The notes beneath the pieces were generated by a model, which worked only from the letters and a program-made list of their open reading frames with translations, did not search any database and was not told the origin of the DNA. A program made the position numbers and the translations under genes. Shown here in pieces: positions 8,352 through 17,239 of a stretch of DNA of 40,479 nt. This DNA is from DATFRX01 sp035630615 (GTDB lineage Bacteria; Actinomycetota; Actinomycetes; Propionibacteriales; Nocardioidaceae): positions 1-40,479 of the forward strand of contig DASQKI010000069.1 in assembly GCA_035630615.1 (NCBI GenBank). Reading direction: 5' to 3'. Every line of letters begins with the position of its first letter. Position 1 is the first letter of the stretch.

Positions 8352-9185
8352 ATGATCCATCACGAGACAGTGGCGTCGACTCGCATCGTCGTCGCCGTGG
8401 CAGTGATCGCGGGAGCCGGCACAACCGGACTCGGAGCCTGGGCGTACGCGTCGCCCGCGGGTTTCGCCGAGTTCGCCGGCTTCCCGGAGCACACGCATTT
8501 CGTCCACGACCTGGCGGCCTTCCAGATAGGCGTCGGGCTGACCGTCCTGCTCGCGCTGATCTGGTCCGACGCGCTGGCGACCGCGCTCGCCGGCTTTCTC
8601 GTCACCAACACGCTGCACACGGTCAACCACGCGGTCGACCTCGACCTCGGCGGCAGGGCCTGGCAGGCATGGGGGTTGGCCGTCCTGTCACTAGCCCTCG
8701 TGGTGGCCCTCGGCCTGCGACTGCGCACCCTCGGCTACGTGGTCGGCTCGGTCCGAGCGGCGACGACACCGGCGCTGCGACCGTACGTGCGACAGAAGAC
8801 CATCACGCTGACCACCTTTCGGCGCGACGGTCGGCCGGGCACCACGCCGGTGAGCATCGCGGTCGACGGCGACCACGCGTACGTCCGGAGCTTCGAGGCG
8901 TCGATGAAAACGAAACGGCTTCGCCGCGATCCGAACGCCGAGATCACGCCGTCGTCGGGCCGCGGTCGTCCGACCGGATCGCCGATCCCGGCCCGGCTGC
9001 GCCGCCTCGACGGGGACGAGGACCGACACGCGGCCCGCTTGCTCCGCCGCAAGCACCCGTTTCTCCACGGCGTCGTCGTCCCTCTGACCCACCGACTCGG
9101 CCGCGCGAAGTTCGGCAAGACCGTGCACTTCGTCGCGACACCGATCGTCGATCGCGAGGCACTCCGGACCACTAGATCCGGATGA
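8352..9185 (+). CDS. Membrane domain fused to a PPOX-class (F420/FMN split-barrel) domain
   Basis: This is a 277-residue protein. Residues 10-130 contain four predicted transmembrane helices (about 12-32, 56-70, 75-92, 104-124) with EHTHFVHDLAAFQIGVG and NTLHTVNHAVDLDLGG, a DoxX-like arrangement. From about residue 148 a soluble split-barrel domain follows (KTITLTTFRRDG, AYVRSFEASMKTKRLRRDP, SSGRGRPTG), which matches PPOX-class F420-dependent enzymes; related stand-alone proteins have about 130 residues. The start is set by a strong AAGGAGACGGAG directly before the ATG at 8352; the open frame upstream is a shadow. Likely role: membrane-tethered flavin- or F420-dependent reduction, substrate unknown. 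Its end overlaps the convergent dehydrogenase remnant by 14 bases. Confidence 0.82.
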   Translation: MIHHETVASTRIVVAVAVIAGAGTTGLGAWAYASPAGFAEFAGFPEHTHFVHDLAAFQIGVGLTVLLALIWSDALATALAGFLVTNTLHTVNHAVDLDLGGRAWQAWGLAVLSLALVVALGLRLRTLGYVVGSVRAATTPALRPYVRQKTITLTTFRRDGRPGTTPVSIAVDGDHAYVRSFEASMKTKRLRRDPNAEITPSSGRGRPTGSPIPARLRRLDGDEDRHAARLLRRKHPFLHGVVVPLTHRLGRAKFGKTVHFVATPIVDREALRTTRSG

Positions 9186-9624
9186 CGGTCTTGCCTCGCG
9201 CCCGCCCGGCTCGGTTGCGGGCGAGGACGCTCGGTGCGTCGGCGAGGCGGACCTCCGTCTGCATCGGGGCATCGACCCCGCCGGCCTCGACGATCGCGGT
9301 GAAGCGCCACAGCAGGTCGGCCCTCGATGGCGACGGCATTGTGGCGTGCGGATCGTCCGGCCGTGGCCTCGGCAGCGCGTAGTTGGCTGCGGCGATCCGT
9401 GACCCGTCGAGCAGCCGCGGCGTAGCCCCGAAAACCAACGACACCGCCCGTCCCCCGTCACGCACCAGCTCGGTGAGCGCGCCGAACGACTCGGCATCGC
9501 TCGCGACGTCGACGAGCGCGTGGACCCCGTCGGGATGGGATTCGCGGACTCGATCGACGACCGACTCCGAGGAGTGGTCGATGGTCTCGCTCGCCCCCAC
9601 AACACTGCGAGCGCCCCCGCACAA
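9172..9624 (-). pseudogene. C-terminal remnant of a zinc-type alcohol dehydrogenase/quinone reductase
   Basis: About 150 codons match only the last half of MDR-family oxidoreductases: ETIDHSSESVVDRVRESHPDG (part of the NAD-binding domain after the glycine motif), ALVDVASDAESFGALTELV, and the typical ending RARGKTVIRI. The N-terminal GroES-like catalytic domain and the GxGxxG loop are absent. The only start is a TTG at 9624; in-frame TGA codons lie upstream, followed by a terminator-like hairpin at 9726-9766 and another gene. This looks like a 5' deletion. Confidence 0.7.
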
Positions 9625-9725
9625 GCCCTGACCGTGAGGCCGATGCGATCAGGCGAGGCCTGCGACACCATCACACACTCCTCTCCTCGTAGTGGGTTGT
9701 CCGCGCGACCTCTACTGGCCGGTGA

Positions 9726-9766
9726 GGCTGCCCGCCCTCAACCCTTCCGGGACGCGGCGGGCAGCC
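9726..9766 (-). terminator. Hairpin terminator downstream of the PxKF protein gene
   Basis: GGCTGCCCGCC (9726-9736) and GGCGGGCAGCC (9756-9766) pair perfectly over 11 bp with a 19-base loop. It starts 15 bases past the stop of the minus-strand gene ending at 9781. No long U-run follows, as is common in GC-rich actinobacteria. Confidence 0.55.
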
Positions 9767-9780
9767 GGCGATCTTTACGA

Positions 9781-12159
9781 TCACGCCTTGAACCGGAACT
9801 CCGCGGTGTGCAGTAGGCCCTCTCCGAGGTCGAGTTGGAGGGTCCGGCAGGTGCCGGCGTAGGTCTTGGGCGACTTCCAGTTGAGCTGATAGTTCCCGTC
9901 ACCGAGGTTCTGCAGCCCGGAGGCTCCCGGCGCCACCTCTTCGATCGCGTCCTCGGCGGCGCCGCCGTCGCAGGCGTGGCCGGTCGAGGTGACCCGGACC
10001 GAGGTCAGGTCAACGATTGGTGCGCCGGCATGGTCGGTGAGCCGCCACTTCAGCGGGACGGCGGTACCGGCCTTTGCAACGTTGACCGCTCCGGTGTCGA
10101 CGGGTGCCTGGAATCCGGAGAAGCCGTAGTGGACCCGGTAGCCGCAGTTGACGGTCGCGGTGCGCCCGGCAACGTCGGCACCCGCTAACGGCGCGAGGGC
10201 GGAACCCACCGATGAGGTGTCAACGTCAGCCGTCACGAGCGGTGCTGCTGGCCCCGACATGGGGTCGGACACGGTCGCGGAGACATTGCCGGGCTGGCCG
10301 ACAAGAAACGCTGGTTCGGTCCGGCAGGTGACCACCGGATCGGTGAGGTCGACGTCGTACGGTTCACTGCTCACACTCCTCGTGTTGCCGGCCTCGTCGG
10401 CCCCGGAGGTCTGCACGAGCTGGGAGGCGCCTTCGCCGACGGTGAGGTCCTGTGGGCAGCTGGCCACACCGGACGTGGCGTCCGTGCAGCCGTACGCGAG
10501 CGTCACCGGCGACACGTACCAGCCGTTGTCCCCATCCGGGGCCGCGGGCACGACGGTGGTGTCGACGACGGGTTGTGTGGTGTCGCGGCCGATCGTGACC
10601 GACACCGGCCCGGTGGTGCCTCCGGCGCTGGTGGCGGTGCACGAGTAGTCAGTCTTTGGCTGGTCGGCGGTGATGGACCGGTCGATGCACCCCACCGTCT
10701 CGGCCGGCGACTGGCCGTCGGCCACCGTCCAGCCGAGTTCGACGTCGCTGCGGTACCAGCCGTTGTCGCCGTCCGGCGCCGCCGGGGTCAGCGTGTACGA
10801 GACCTCCGGCGGTGTGCCGTCGGCCGTGGTGAGCTGCCGGACGAAGATATCCTCCAGCCCGTTCGTGTCGCCGGCCACCAGGTTGCTCGCGCGGGAGGAG
10901 AAGGCGACGTAGCTGCCGTCCGCGCTGATCGCCGGTTCTACGCTGTAGTGGTTGGCCTGAGCGCCGGTGCTCGACACGCTGACCCTGGTCGTCTCGTGGG
11001 TGAGCCGGTCGTGCACGAAGACGTCGGGGACACTACTCGTGTCGCCGGCCACCAGGTTCGTGGCGGTCGATGAGAACGCCACATAGCGGCCGTCGGCGCT
11101 GATCGACGGGCGCCCATCGTCGTTGGACAACACGTTGTTTGCTTGGCTGCCCCCAGAGCTGACATTGACCCGCGTGGTCGCCCCCGTGACAGTGTCGTGG
11201 ACGAAGGTGTCGCGAACGCCATTGGTGTCGGCCGGCACGAGGTTGGTCGCGAGGGAATGGAACGCGACGAAACGTCCGCCGCCGCTGACCGCTAGATGGC
11301 TGCTGCCCTGGTTGCCTGGAGTGCCGTCGGTAGCGACGCTGACCCGGACGGTCTGGCCCAGCAGCATGTCGCGCACGTAGGCCTGGGCCGGAGTTGAGGC
11401 TTGGAAGGCCACAAAACGCCCGTCCGCGCTGATCGCCGGGAGCTGGGCGCTGGTCGTGGGGGACGACCCGTCGGGGAGGATGCTCGCAACCGTGGTCGTC
11501 CCGGTGGTGCGGTCGTGGACCAACACCCCGTTGTGAGACGACCCCACGGGACCAACAGTCACGACGAACCGCCCGTCACCGCTGATCTCCACATCCGCAG
11601 TGGCGGCCACTCGGCTGGTGGTGCCGAGGCTTCGGTCGTGGACGAACGCGTCGTAGGTGGCGAAGGCATCGCCGGGGACGAGGTTGCTTGCGGTGGAAAC
11701 GAACGCGACGTAGCGCCCATCGCTACTGATGGCCACATCAATGACATTCCCGTCCGCGGCCTGCGTTCCGGCGGAGGAGACGCTCACGCGGCTGGTCTCA
11801 CCGGTCGACCGGTCCCGGACGAACACGTCCTGCCGGCCGTTGGTGTCGCCGGGGACAAGGTTCGGCGCCAGCGACACGAAGGCCACGTACCTGCCGTCGG
11901 CGCTGATGGCGGCCGTGGTGCTGGTACCTGTGCCCTGAGCACCAGCGGAGCTGACGCTGATTCGCTCGGCCTGGTCAGCCGCTAGCACCGGGACTGGCAA
12001 GAGCACCATGAGGAACGACACCAAGAGCGGCGACGCTAGGAAGCCGGCGATCGTCTTTCGACCGAAACGCCGCCTAGCCCTTCCCGGGACGCGCTCCGTG
12101 CCGGAGACCCAACTTGCGCCACCAAAACTCATTGGTTGTGATGCAACAACCTCAGACAT
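9781..12159 (-). CDS. Secreted TolB-like beta-propeller repeat protein with C-terminal PxKF domain
   Basis: This 792-residue protein has a start set by GAAGGAGTCCG before the ATG at 12159. A basic N-region and hydrophobic segment (IAGFLASPLLVSFLMVLLP) ending at VLAADQAE form a signal peptide. Seven repeats of about 45-55 residues follow (consensus AISADGRYVAFVSxAxNLV, then PGDTNGxxDVFVHDR), the PD40/TolB-like beta-propeller pattern. Two Ig-like segments starting PAAPDGDNGWY carry paired cysteines. The last about 120 residues form a PxKF domain (VPLKWRLTDHAGAPIVD to TAEFRFKA). It is probably exported and acts outside the cell in binding or adhesion; no catalytic residues are recognised. It is the last gene of a minus-strand secretome block below the LuxR regulator. 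Confidence 0.88.
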   Translation of the reverse strand: MSEVVASQPMSFGGASWVSGTERVPGRARRRFGRKTIAGFLASPLLVSFLMVLLPVPVLAADQAERISVSSAGAQGTGTSTTAAISADGRYVAFVSLAPNLVPGDTNGRQDVFVRDRSTGETSRVSVSSAGTQAADGNVIDVAISSDGRYVAFVSTASNLVPGDAFATYDAFVHDRSLGTTSRVAATADVEISGDGRFVVTVGPVGSSHNGVLVHDRTTGTTTVASILPDGSSPTTSAQLPAISADGRFVAFQASTPAQAYVRDMLLGQTVRVSVATDGTPGNQGSSHLAVSGGGRFVAFHSLATNLVPADTNGVRDTFVHDTVTGATTRVNVSSGGSQANNVLSNDDGRPSISADGRYVAFSSTATNLVAGDTSSVPDVFVHDRLTHETTRVSVSSTGAQANHYSVEPAISADGSYVAFSSRASNLVAGDTNGLEDIFVRQLTTADGTPPEVSYTLTPAAPDGDNGWYRSDVELGWTVADGQSPAETVGCIDRSITADQPKTDYSCTATSAGGTTGPVSVTIGRDTTQPVVDTTVVPAAPDGDNGWYVSPVTLAYGCTDATSGVASCPQDLTVGEGASQLVQTSGADEAGNTRSVSSEPYDVDLTDPVVTCRTEPAFLVGQPGNVSATVSDPMSGPAAPLVTADVDTSSVGSALAPLAGADVAGRTATVNCGYRVHYGFSGFQAPVDTGAVNVAKAGTAVPLKWRLTDHAGAPIVDLTSVRVTSTGHACDGGAAEDAIEEVAPGASGLQNLGDGNYQLNWKSPKTYAGTCRTLQLDLGEGLLHTAEFRFKA

Positions 12160-12261
12160 CGGACTCCTTCTCCGGGTTGGGACGTGTGCAGGCGCCGGTC
12201 GCGTGAGACATGTGGGTCTCGTGTCGGGTGTGCGGCCTGTGGACATCGTGCGACCGACGCC

Positions 12262-12295
12262 TTAAGGAATTCCTAATCGGCCATCGGTATGGCCG
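12262..12295. promoter_or_regulatory. AT-rich near-palindrome and adjacent hairpin in the gap upstream of the PxKF gene
   Basis: TTAAGGAATTCCTAA (12262-12276) is an AT-rich near-palindrome in GC-rich surroundings, about 100 bases upstream of the PxKF gene start. Next to it CGGCCAT (12278-12284) pairs with ATGGCCG (12289-12295). The first could be an operator for the PxKF gene; the second could end transcription of the fragment gene ending at 12417. The rest of 12160-12416 shows nothing coding. Confidence 0.35.
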
Positions 12296-12416
12296 CCTCG
12301 ACCTCAAGGCACGTCGAGCCACAGGAGAGGCTCGATCGCACCCGTCTGGTGCCCACCACGAGGAAGGCGTTCGAGACCGACCCCGCCGGCGTCGAGACCT
12401 CCGGCGCGGTGGGCCC

Positions 12417-12773
12417 TTAGGTCAGTGCGGCACAGATGTCGGTCGTATTTCCAGTGCGGCTCAGGCGAGTGAACTGGGATGTTGTCAAGTCGACAGCGAT
12501 GTCCTCTCGGCCCACGACGAGCGTCGTCGACGGGCCAGCTGGACTGTCAGTCGGGAAGTAGATCAGGACGTTATGACCGGTCACCGTAAGACGAGCTGAT
12601 CCCGCGTCGTCGATCCGGGTCCACGATGCTGTGCCGTTTCCGGACAGTGTGTACGTGGCTCCGGTTTCGAGGTTGGTGAAGACGAGATCCGATCCCGTGC
12701 CTGCGGAGAGAATGCGCACACTGCCGTCAGGTGCTTGGAACGTCCTGTTGACCTGTGTGCCACCGGTGATGTG
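12417..12773 (-). pseudogene. 5'-truncated exported protein fragment
   Basis: The frame reads HITGGTQVNRTFQAPDG, SVRILSAGTGSDLVFTNLET, then TVTGHNVLIYFPTD and the ending TTDICAALT. This is the C-terminal two thirds of a common small exported actinobacterial protein type of unknown function. The frame is open upstream to a stop at 12870, but no start codon or signal peptide is present in the extra residues, which look non-coding. A GTG at 12719 is the only internal start and would cut the domain. It follows the small exported protein in the same direction, so it may be a decayed neighbour or the result of a small deletion. Confidence 0.55.
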
Positions 12774-12852
12774 CCGGCTGTCCGGACTTCGTGGTCCTGA
12801 CCGACTAGTCCGCGTCCAGAGCCCTAGGCCAGCGTCCGTGCGGGGGATCAGG

Positions 12853-13302
12853 TCAGCCGGACGCCGGCATCACTCGAATCGTGCCGGCGAAGCATGATCT
12901 GGTCGCGTCGTAGAGCTGGCCCTCCTCGTGAACTCGGCTGCCCACGTACTGGCCTTCGGTGACCCGTCCGTCCATGACGACGGCTCCCGTCTTGAGGTTG
13001 AGGACGCCGCTGAGCTGCGCCAGGTATCTGGTCCCCACCTGCCAGTTGAAGTCGACATGCAGCACTCCGTCGGTCTGCTGACTGCCGGTGACCTCAGTAT
13101 CGAGTAGCTCGGGTACACCAGATGGGCCAGTTGCAGTGCCTTGCCACATGCCCGGCCCTACCGAGCACTTGTCGAAGGTCCAGACCAGCGGCGCCGACGC
13201 CGGGGCGGCGGTGGCTGGCCCGATCACAGCGACCGGGGTGGCGGCCGCGAGAGCGAGCGCCGCTATCGACGGGCCGTGGCGACCAAAACGTTTGAACTTC
13301 AT
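12853..13302 (-). CDS. Small exported protein of unknown function
   Basis: This 149-residue protein has a start supported by GGAGGG eight bases before the ATG. A Sec signal peptide is clear (MKFKRFGRHGPSIAALALAA ... ATAAPASA), with likely cleavage near residue 33-36. The mature part has two cysteines (KCSVGPGM and RSCFAGTIRV) that could form a disulfide, and a beta-rich pattern (GVLNLKTGAVVMDGRVTEG). I do not recognise a family with known function. It lies 94 bases downstream of the LuxR-type regulator on the same strand and may be its target. Confidence 0.75.
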   Translation of the reverse strand: MKFKRFGRHGPSIAALALAAATPVAVIGPATAAPASAPLVWTFDKCSVGPGMWQGTATGPSGVPELLDTEVTGSQQTDGVLHVDFNWQVGTRYLAQLSGVLNLKTGAVVMDGRVTEGQYVGSRVHEEGQLYDATRSCFAGTIRVMPASG

Positions 13303-13323
13303 GGGACGTTCCCTCCGTGATCA

Positions 13324-13343
13324 ACCGCCGAACTGGCGGCGGT
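13324..13343. terminator. Hairpin between the LuxR regulator and the small exported gene
   Basis: ACCGCCG (13324-13330) pairs with CGGCGGT (13337-13343) around a 6-base loop. A pyrimidine run (CTTTCTT) follows on the plus strand only. It may attenuate minus-strand transcription leaving the LuxR gene. Confidence 0.35.
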
Positions 13344-13396
13344 CTTTCTTGGAAGGTAGCCGTGCACCGGCCGTGGCGAATCTGGGAAACCCCTTG

Positions 13397-16174
13397 TCAA
13401 TCCCTACGCGTGGGCGGCAGCTGCCGGGCGAGCTCGGTTCGGGAGCGGACGCCAAGTTTGCGGTACACCCGGGTGAGCACCGCTTCGACCGTCTTGGGGC
13501 TCAAGTGCAGCTGGGAGCCGATCTCCCGGTTGGTCGCTCCGGCGGCGGCAAGGTCCGCGACCGACCGCTCCCCAGCGGTGAGCTTGCCACCAGTGCGCGC
13601 ACCAGCAGTCCGGCCAAGCTCGTCCTCAACCCGGTCAGCCCAGCCGGCGGCGCCGGCCGCAGCGAAAATGTCCCGTGCCTCGGTCAGCGCCTGCCGGGCG
13701 GTGGACTTCTGCCGGGCCCGCCGTCTCACGATGCCGAGGGTAAGCAGCGATCTCCCTCGTTCGAGCGGCATGTCCAATCCGTCCATCAGATCCAACGATT
13801 GGAGCAGGCTGTCCTGCGCCCGTTTGAGGTCACCACCGTGGGCGTGGATGAGGCCATCACAGCGGGCTGCCAGCGCCTGGCAACCAGCCAGGTCCAGGCG
13901 GTCGGCCTGATCCCACAGTCTGACGGTCACGTTGCTCGCTTCCTCGATCCGACCAACACCGAGGAACGATTCCACCGCGTCGCCCTGCCAGCGGTATGTG
14001 CCCGGGTGCCCCCAGCGCATCCGCTCCATCAGGTCACGCAACGTTGACTCGTACTGGCAGGCCACCTCGTATCGGCCCGCCGAAACCTCGATGAAGCCCA
14101 ACACCAGCAGATTCTGCGCCCCAAAGATCGCATCCCCGGCCTCCCGGGCCATCCGCAGACCCTCCTCGGCGAAACCCCGCGCGATCTCCAAACGGCCCCG
14201 CCATGCCGCGACATGTGCGCGGACGTAGAGCGGAAACTGGTCCCGCGCGCCGTCCGCGAGGATTCGGTACCCCTCCTCGGCCAGGCCATCCGCCGGATCC
14301 AGCTGCCCCCGGCGAACTTCGACCTCGGCGCGATGCAACGCGACCGCGCCCTCCGAATCCAAGTCGCTGATGCGACGCGCTCGCCCCGCGATGCCTTCGA
14401 ACAGCCGGGCTGCCCCGGACTGATCTTCGCTGTACGACGCCTCCCATGCCAGCACGATGTCTGGGTGATCGTAGGCCGGAGCCGAGTCCCATGGGTAGGC
14501 GCGCGCAGCCGCCCACGCGGTCGATCCGGTCAGCCGAACCCCCGAGAAGAACTCCAGTATTGCCTCCAGCAAAGCCGCCTGAGCGGCCAACCGGGAGTCG
14601 GCTGCGGCGTGTGCTGCCTGGCCCGCCAATCTCAGCTCGTGACGCGCCATGGCAAGCTCGCCGGCGGTGATATAGGCGGAACCCAGCCCGACCCGCGTCT
14701 CGATCTCGTCCGACGGCTGGAGACCGGGCTGCGCCAACGCCTCGCGCAACAGCGCGATCCCGCCAGCGACCTCCAGGCCAATCACATCGACGAGCGCCGT
14801 CAAGCAACGCGCCCGCTGCGGGCCGGCCGGCACTGCGACCATCACCGGCCGGAGAACATCACGACCGGCGACCGGCTCCCCGACCAGCGCGAACCACCTC
14901 GCCGCGCTGACAGCGCGCCGCACCCGATCCTCCAATGCCGCCTCCGGAGTGAGCACCAGCGCATGCCGGGCAAGCTCAGCCGCCGTGGCGATCGCAGCGC
15001 GACCGGCCGCTTCCCTCGCCGCCGCCTCGACCTCCGCGGCCACCAGCTCATCCACGCCCGAGATGCTCAGTGCAAGATGGCGGGCGCGTTGGACTGCATC
15101 GCCCGCCAGGGAGCAAAGCTCCGCGTGCATCGCGCGGACCGTGATCGGATCGGCCTCCTCCCGACACGCGGACGCCAGCAGGGGATGGTCGAACTCAATC
15201 TGCTCGCCGACCTGCCGAACCACCCCGGCCGCCTCCACCTCAGCCAACCCATCCGGTCCGCCGACCTTGGCCAACGCCCGCCTAGTTGGGCGCGCCAGCA
15301 GCGCCGCGGCCAGCACCGACCGGCGGGCGGCCGGCGACAGGCTGGCGAGCCGAGCCGCCAGCACGGGACGGTACCGCTGCGGCACCGGGAGATCGCCAAC
15401 ATCTGACCGCACGGTAGCGGCGGCCCGGGCAAGCTCAACGGCGAGAAACGGATTCCCACCAGACAGCCGGTGCAACGTCGCCGCCCGGCCGGGCGTCGGC
15501 ATCCGACCCATCCCGAGCTCCACCACCTGCGCGATCTCCGGTTCGGTCAACGGGCCGACCGGGACAACCGCACGCGGTTCAGGCAACAGCGACGCAACAT
15601 CACTGTCGCCAGCGCCGCGAACGGCCGCGACGACGGCGAGCCGGCGACCGGCAAGCCGGCGAACCACAAAGTCGAGCACACCGCGCGTCGGCGGATCGAG
15701 CCACTGCACGTCATCGAGGACCAACAGCTGCCGTTGCCGAGCCGTCATCGCTTGAAGCACCTCGAGGACGGCAAGATTCACAGCGAGTGCGTCTGCGCCA
15801 CGCTCGGGTGGATCGGCACGCAACAGCACCACGTCGAGTACGCGGCGCAGCCGGCCCGGCAGACCCGCGGCAAACTCGCCGACGTCCTCGCCGATGAGGT
15901 CGAGCAGGCCAAGGAACGGCAGGTCCGACTCGGAAGCCGCAGCACGAGAACGGCGAACCGCGAAACCAATGTGGGCCGCTTCCGCCGCGGTCGCCCCCAC
16001 GAGGGTCGTCTTGCCAATACCCGCCGGGCCGACAAACACAACCGACCCCGGGGGATCATCGGCTACGCGAGCACGTGCCGTCGCAAGCTCCCGCGTACGC
16101 CCGACGACACGTGGCCCGTTCATCACCAAAGTGCCTCGATAGCTCAGCGTTCGCGCGGTCACCGGATCAGTCAT
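13397..16174 (-). CDS. LuxR family transcriptional regulator with AAA ATPase domain (LAL type)
   Basis: This is a 925-residue regulator of the large ATP-binding LuxR class. An N-terminal AAA module has Walker A GPAGIGKT (residues 49-56) and Walker B LLVLDDVQWLD (150-160). A long helical, TPR-like middle part (about 400-850) follows, and the C-terminal LuxR helix-turn-helix reads LTAGERSVADLAAAGATNRE and IGSQLHLSPKTVEAVLTRVY. The family usually activates transcription in response to an inducer bound by the ATPase/TPR part. The ATG at 16174 is chosen (GGAG ten bases upstream); a TTG at 16195 lies inside a palindrome and an internal ATG follows at residue 18. The secreted-protein genes immediately downstream on the same strand are plausible targets. 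Confidence 0.92.
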   Translation of the reverse strand: MTDPVTARTLSYRGTLVMNGPRVVGRTRELATARARVADDPPGSVVFVGPAGIGKTTLVGATAAEAAHIGFAVRRSRAAASESDLPFLGLLDLIGEDVGEFAAGLPGRLRRVLDVVLLRADPPERGADALAVNLAVLEVLQAMTARQRQLLVLDDVQWLDPPTRGVLDFVVRRLAGRRLAVVAAVRGAGDSDVASLLPEPRAVVPVGPLTEPEIAQVVELGMGRMPTPGRAATLHRLSGGNPFLAVELARAAATVRSDVGDLPVPQRYRPVLAARLASLSPAARRSVLAAALLARPTRRALAKVGGPDGLAEVEAAGVVRQVGEQIEFDHPLLASACREEADPITVRAMHAELCSLAGDAVQRARHLALSISGVDELVAAEVEAAAREAAGRAAIATAAELARHALVLTPEAALEDRVRRAVSAARWFALVGEPVAGRDVLRPVMVAVPAGPQRARCLTALVDVIGLEVAGGIALLREALAQPGLQPSDEIETRVGLGSAYITAGELAMARHELRLAGQAAHAAADSRLAAQAALLEAILEFFSGVRLTGSTAWAAARAYPWDSAPAYDHPDIVLAWEASYSEDQSGAARLFEGIAGRARRISDLDSEGAVALHRAEVEVRRGQLDPADGLAEEGYRILADGARDQFPLYVRAHVAAWRGRLEIARGFAEEGLRMAREAGDAIFGAQNLLVLGFIEVSAGRYEVACQYESTLRDLMERMRWGHPGTYRWQGDAVESFLGVGRIEEASNVTVRLWDQADRLDLAGCQALAARCDGLIHAHGGDLKRAQDSLLQSLDLMDGLDMPLERGRSLLTLGIVRRRARQKSTARQALTEARDIFAAAGAAGWADRVEDELGRTAGARTGGKLTAGERSVADLAAAGATNREIGSQLHLSPKTVEAVLTRVYRKLGVRSRTELARQLPPTRRD

Positions 16175-16178
16175 TGCT

Positions 16179-16196
16179 ATTGAGCTCCAGCTCAAT
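16179..16196. promoter_or_regulatory. Palindrome covering the LuxR gene ribosome-binding site
   Basis: ATTGAGCT (16179-16186) and AGCTCAAT (16189-16196) are exact reverse complements around 2 bases. On the minus strand the element contains the GGAG that precedes the ATG at 16174. It could be an autoregulatory operator or an RNA hairpin hiding the ribosome-binding site. Confidence 0.45.
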
Positions 16197-16226
16197 CATC
16201 GGCTTTTGACGCTACGCATGGAATCT

Positions 16227-16246
16227 TTGTGCTACTAGTGACACAA
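16227..16246. promoter_or_regulatory. Candidate operator upstream of the LuxR gene
   Basis: TTGTG (16227-16231) and CACAA (16242-16246) form an inverted repeat in a comparatively AT-rich stretch, about 55-70 bases upstream of the LuxR gene start. Arms are short, so chance is possible. Confidence 0.3.
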
Positions 16247-16712
16247 GCCCTCCAGCGAATAGTTCTTCGCGTATCAAAAGTCCCGAATAGCATTGAAACA
16301 GCTCAAGCCCGCATAGACTCATCACGAATCGCCAGTGCCGGGGCGGGCGACGCTCAAGACCACGGGGCTCTCCTACATCTCGACACAGGTCACCCATGAC
16401 GTGGCGCACAAGCAGCTGGCCCCGGCCACGCTCGGGTCGGCGACTGGACGCGAGCGGTCTGGGCCGGTGTGTCGCTCACCGCGCGTTGCAGCAACGCCGA
16501 CCCGTGGCCCAAGCGTGCCGGAGCGAACGGACGAGTAGCCGCAGTCCGCTCGCATCGGATGTGTGTCATTTCGCCGCGATCCGGCTCGGCGATATGACCG
16601 GATCCGCCGAGGAGCGAGATCAGATAACCGGACCAATTCTGCTCGCGCCCGCCGATGACAGACGAGCCTCCCGGACTGCCCATTGGAAGCCGTGGCTGTT
16701 CGTCATCTTTGT
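16247..16712. other. Intergenic region without a supported gene
   Basis: About 470 bases between the LuxR gene promoter side and the end of the HU gene. The left third is AT-richer than the surroundings. Short open frames occur on both strands but lack ribosome-binding sites and recognisable protein patterns. I see no RNA gene. Confidence 0.5.
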
Positions 16713-17024
16713 TCAGCGGTTCTTGCGGTGGGCGGTCTGGTCCTTCTTCGACATGCCTACGTAGGACTTAAACGTGGCGCCGGCCTTGAAAGCTGGCACC
16801 TTGGACTTGGCGATCTTGAGCGTCTCGCCGGTCTGGGGATTGGTCCCCTTGCGAGCGGCGCGCTCACGACGCTCGAAGGCGCCGAAGCCTGGAAGGGTGA
16901 CCTTCTCGCCGCCTGCGACCGCGTCAGTGATCGCGTTCAGGGCAGCCTTGAGGGCTTGTTCAGCCGTCTTCTTCTCCAAGCCTGCGTCCTCGGCGATCTT
17001 CTCGACGAGCTCGGTCTTGTTCAT
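16713..17024 (-). CDS. HU family DNA-binding protein
   Basis: This 103-residue protein begins MNKTELVEKIAEDAGLEKK, followed by the HU/IHF hallmarks LPGFGAFERRERAARKGTNP and ETLKIAKSKVPAFKAG in the DNA-gripping beta-arm, and a short basic tail (KKDQTAHRKNR). The length is slightly above the usual 90-95 because of that tail; it lacks the long lysine-alanine tail of mycobacterial-type HupB. The start is supported by GGGAGGAACTGAAG directly before the ATG. It bends and compacts DNA as a dimer. Its location among accessory and decayed genes suggests a paralogue rather than the main chromosomal HU, but this cannot be told from the window. Confidence 0.93.
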   Translation of the reverse strand: MNKTELVEKIAEDAGLEKKTAEQALKAALNAITDAVAGGEKVTLPGFGAFERRERAARKGTNPQTGETLKIAKSKVPAFKAGATFKSYVGMSKKDQTAHRKNR

Positions 17025-17189
17025 CTTCAGTTCCTCCCGTTCGCAGCCCACCGTCTCCAGCCCGGCCTTCAGGAAGCCAGATCCCAGTGGCTGTAGGACT
17101 TCATCGGTTGATGGCAAGGTGCCTCGTACCCGAATAGCTGGATCTCAACACCGGACCCCGCGTTCGGCTCCACCCTTGCGCCCGAACTG

Positions 17190-17214
17190 TCCCTATGCAG
17201 GCGAAGGTGGCATC
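17190..17214 (+). repeat. 25-bp direct repeat, copy 1
   Basis: The element contains TGCAGGCGAAGGTGGCATC and matches 17894-17918 at 24 of 25 positions. Flanks differ. It ends 25 bases before the candidate lipoprotein ATG. Confidence 0.6.
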
Positions 17215-17239
17215 GCGATCGGCCTCATCACCGCATGCG

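Noticed and set aside
16247..16712. Short open frames on both strands beside the HU gene
   Set aside because: No ribosome-binding site, no recognised pattern, and composition unlike neighbouring genes.
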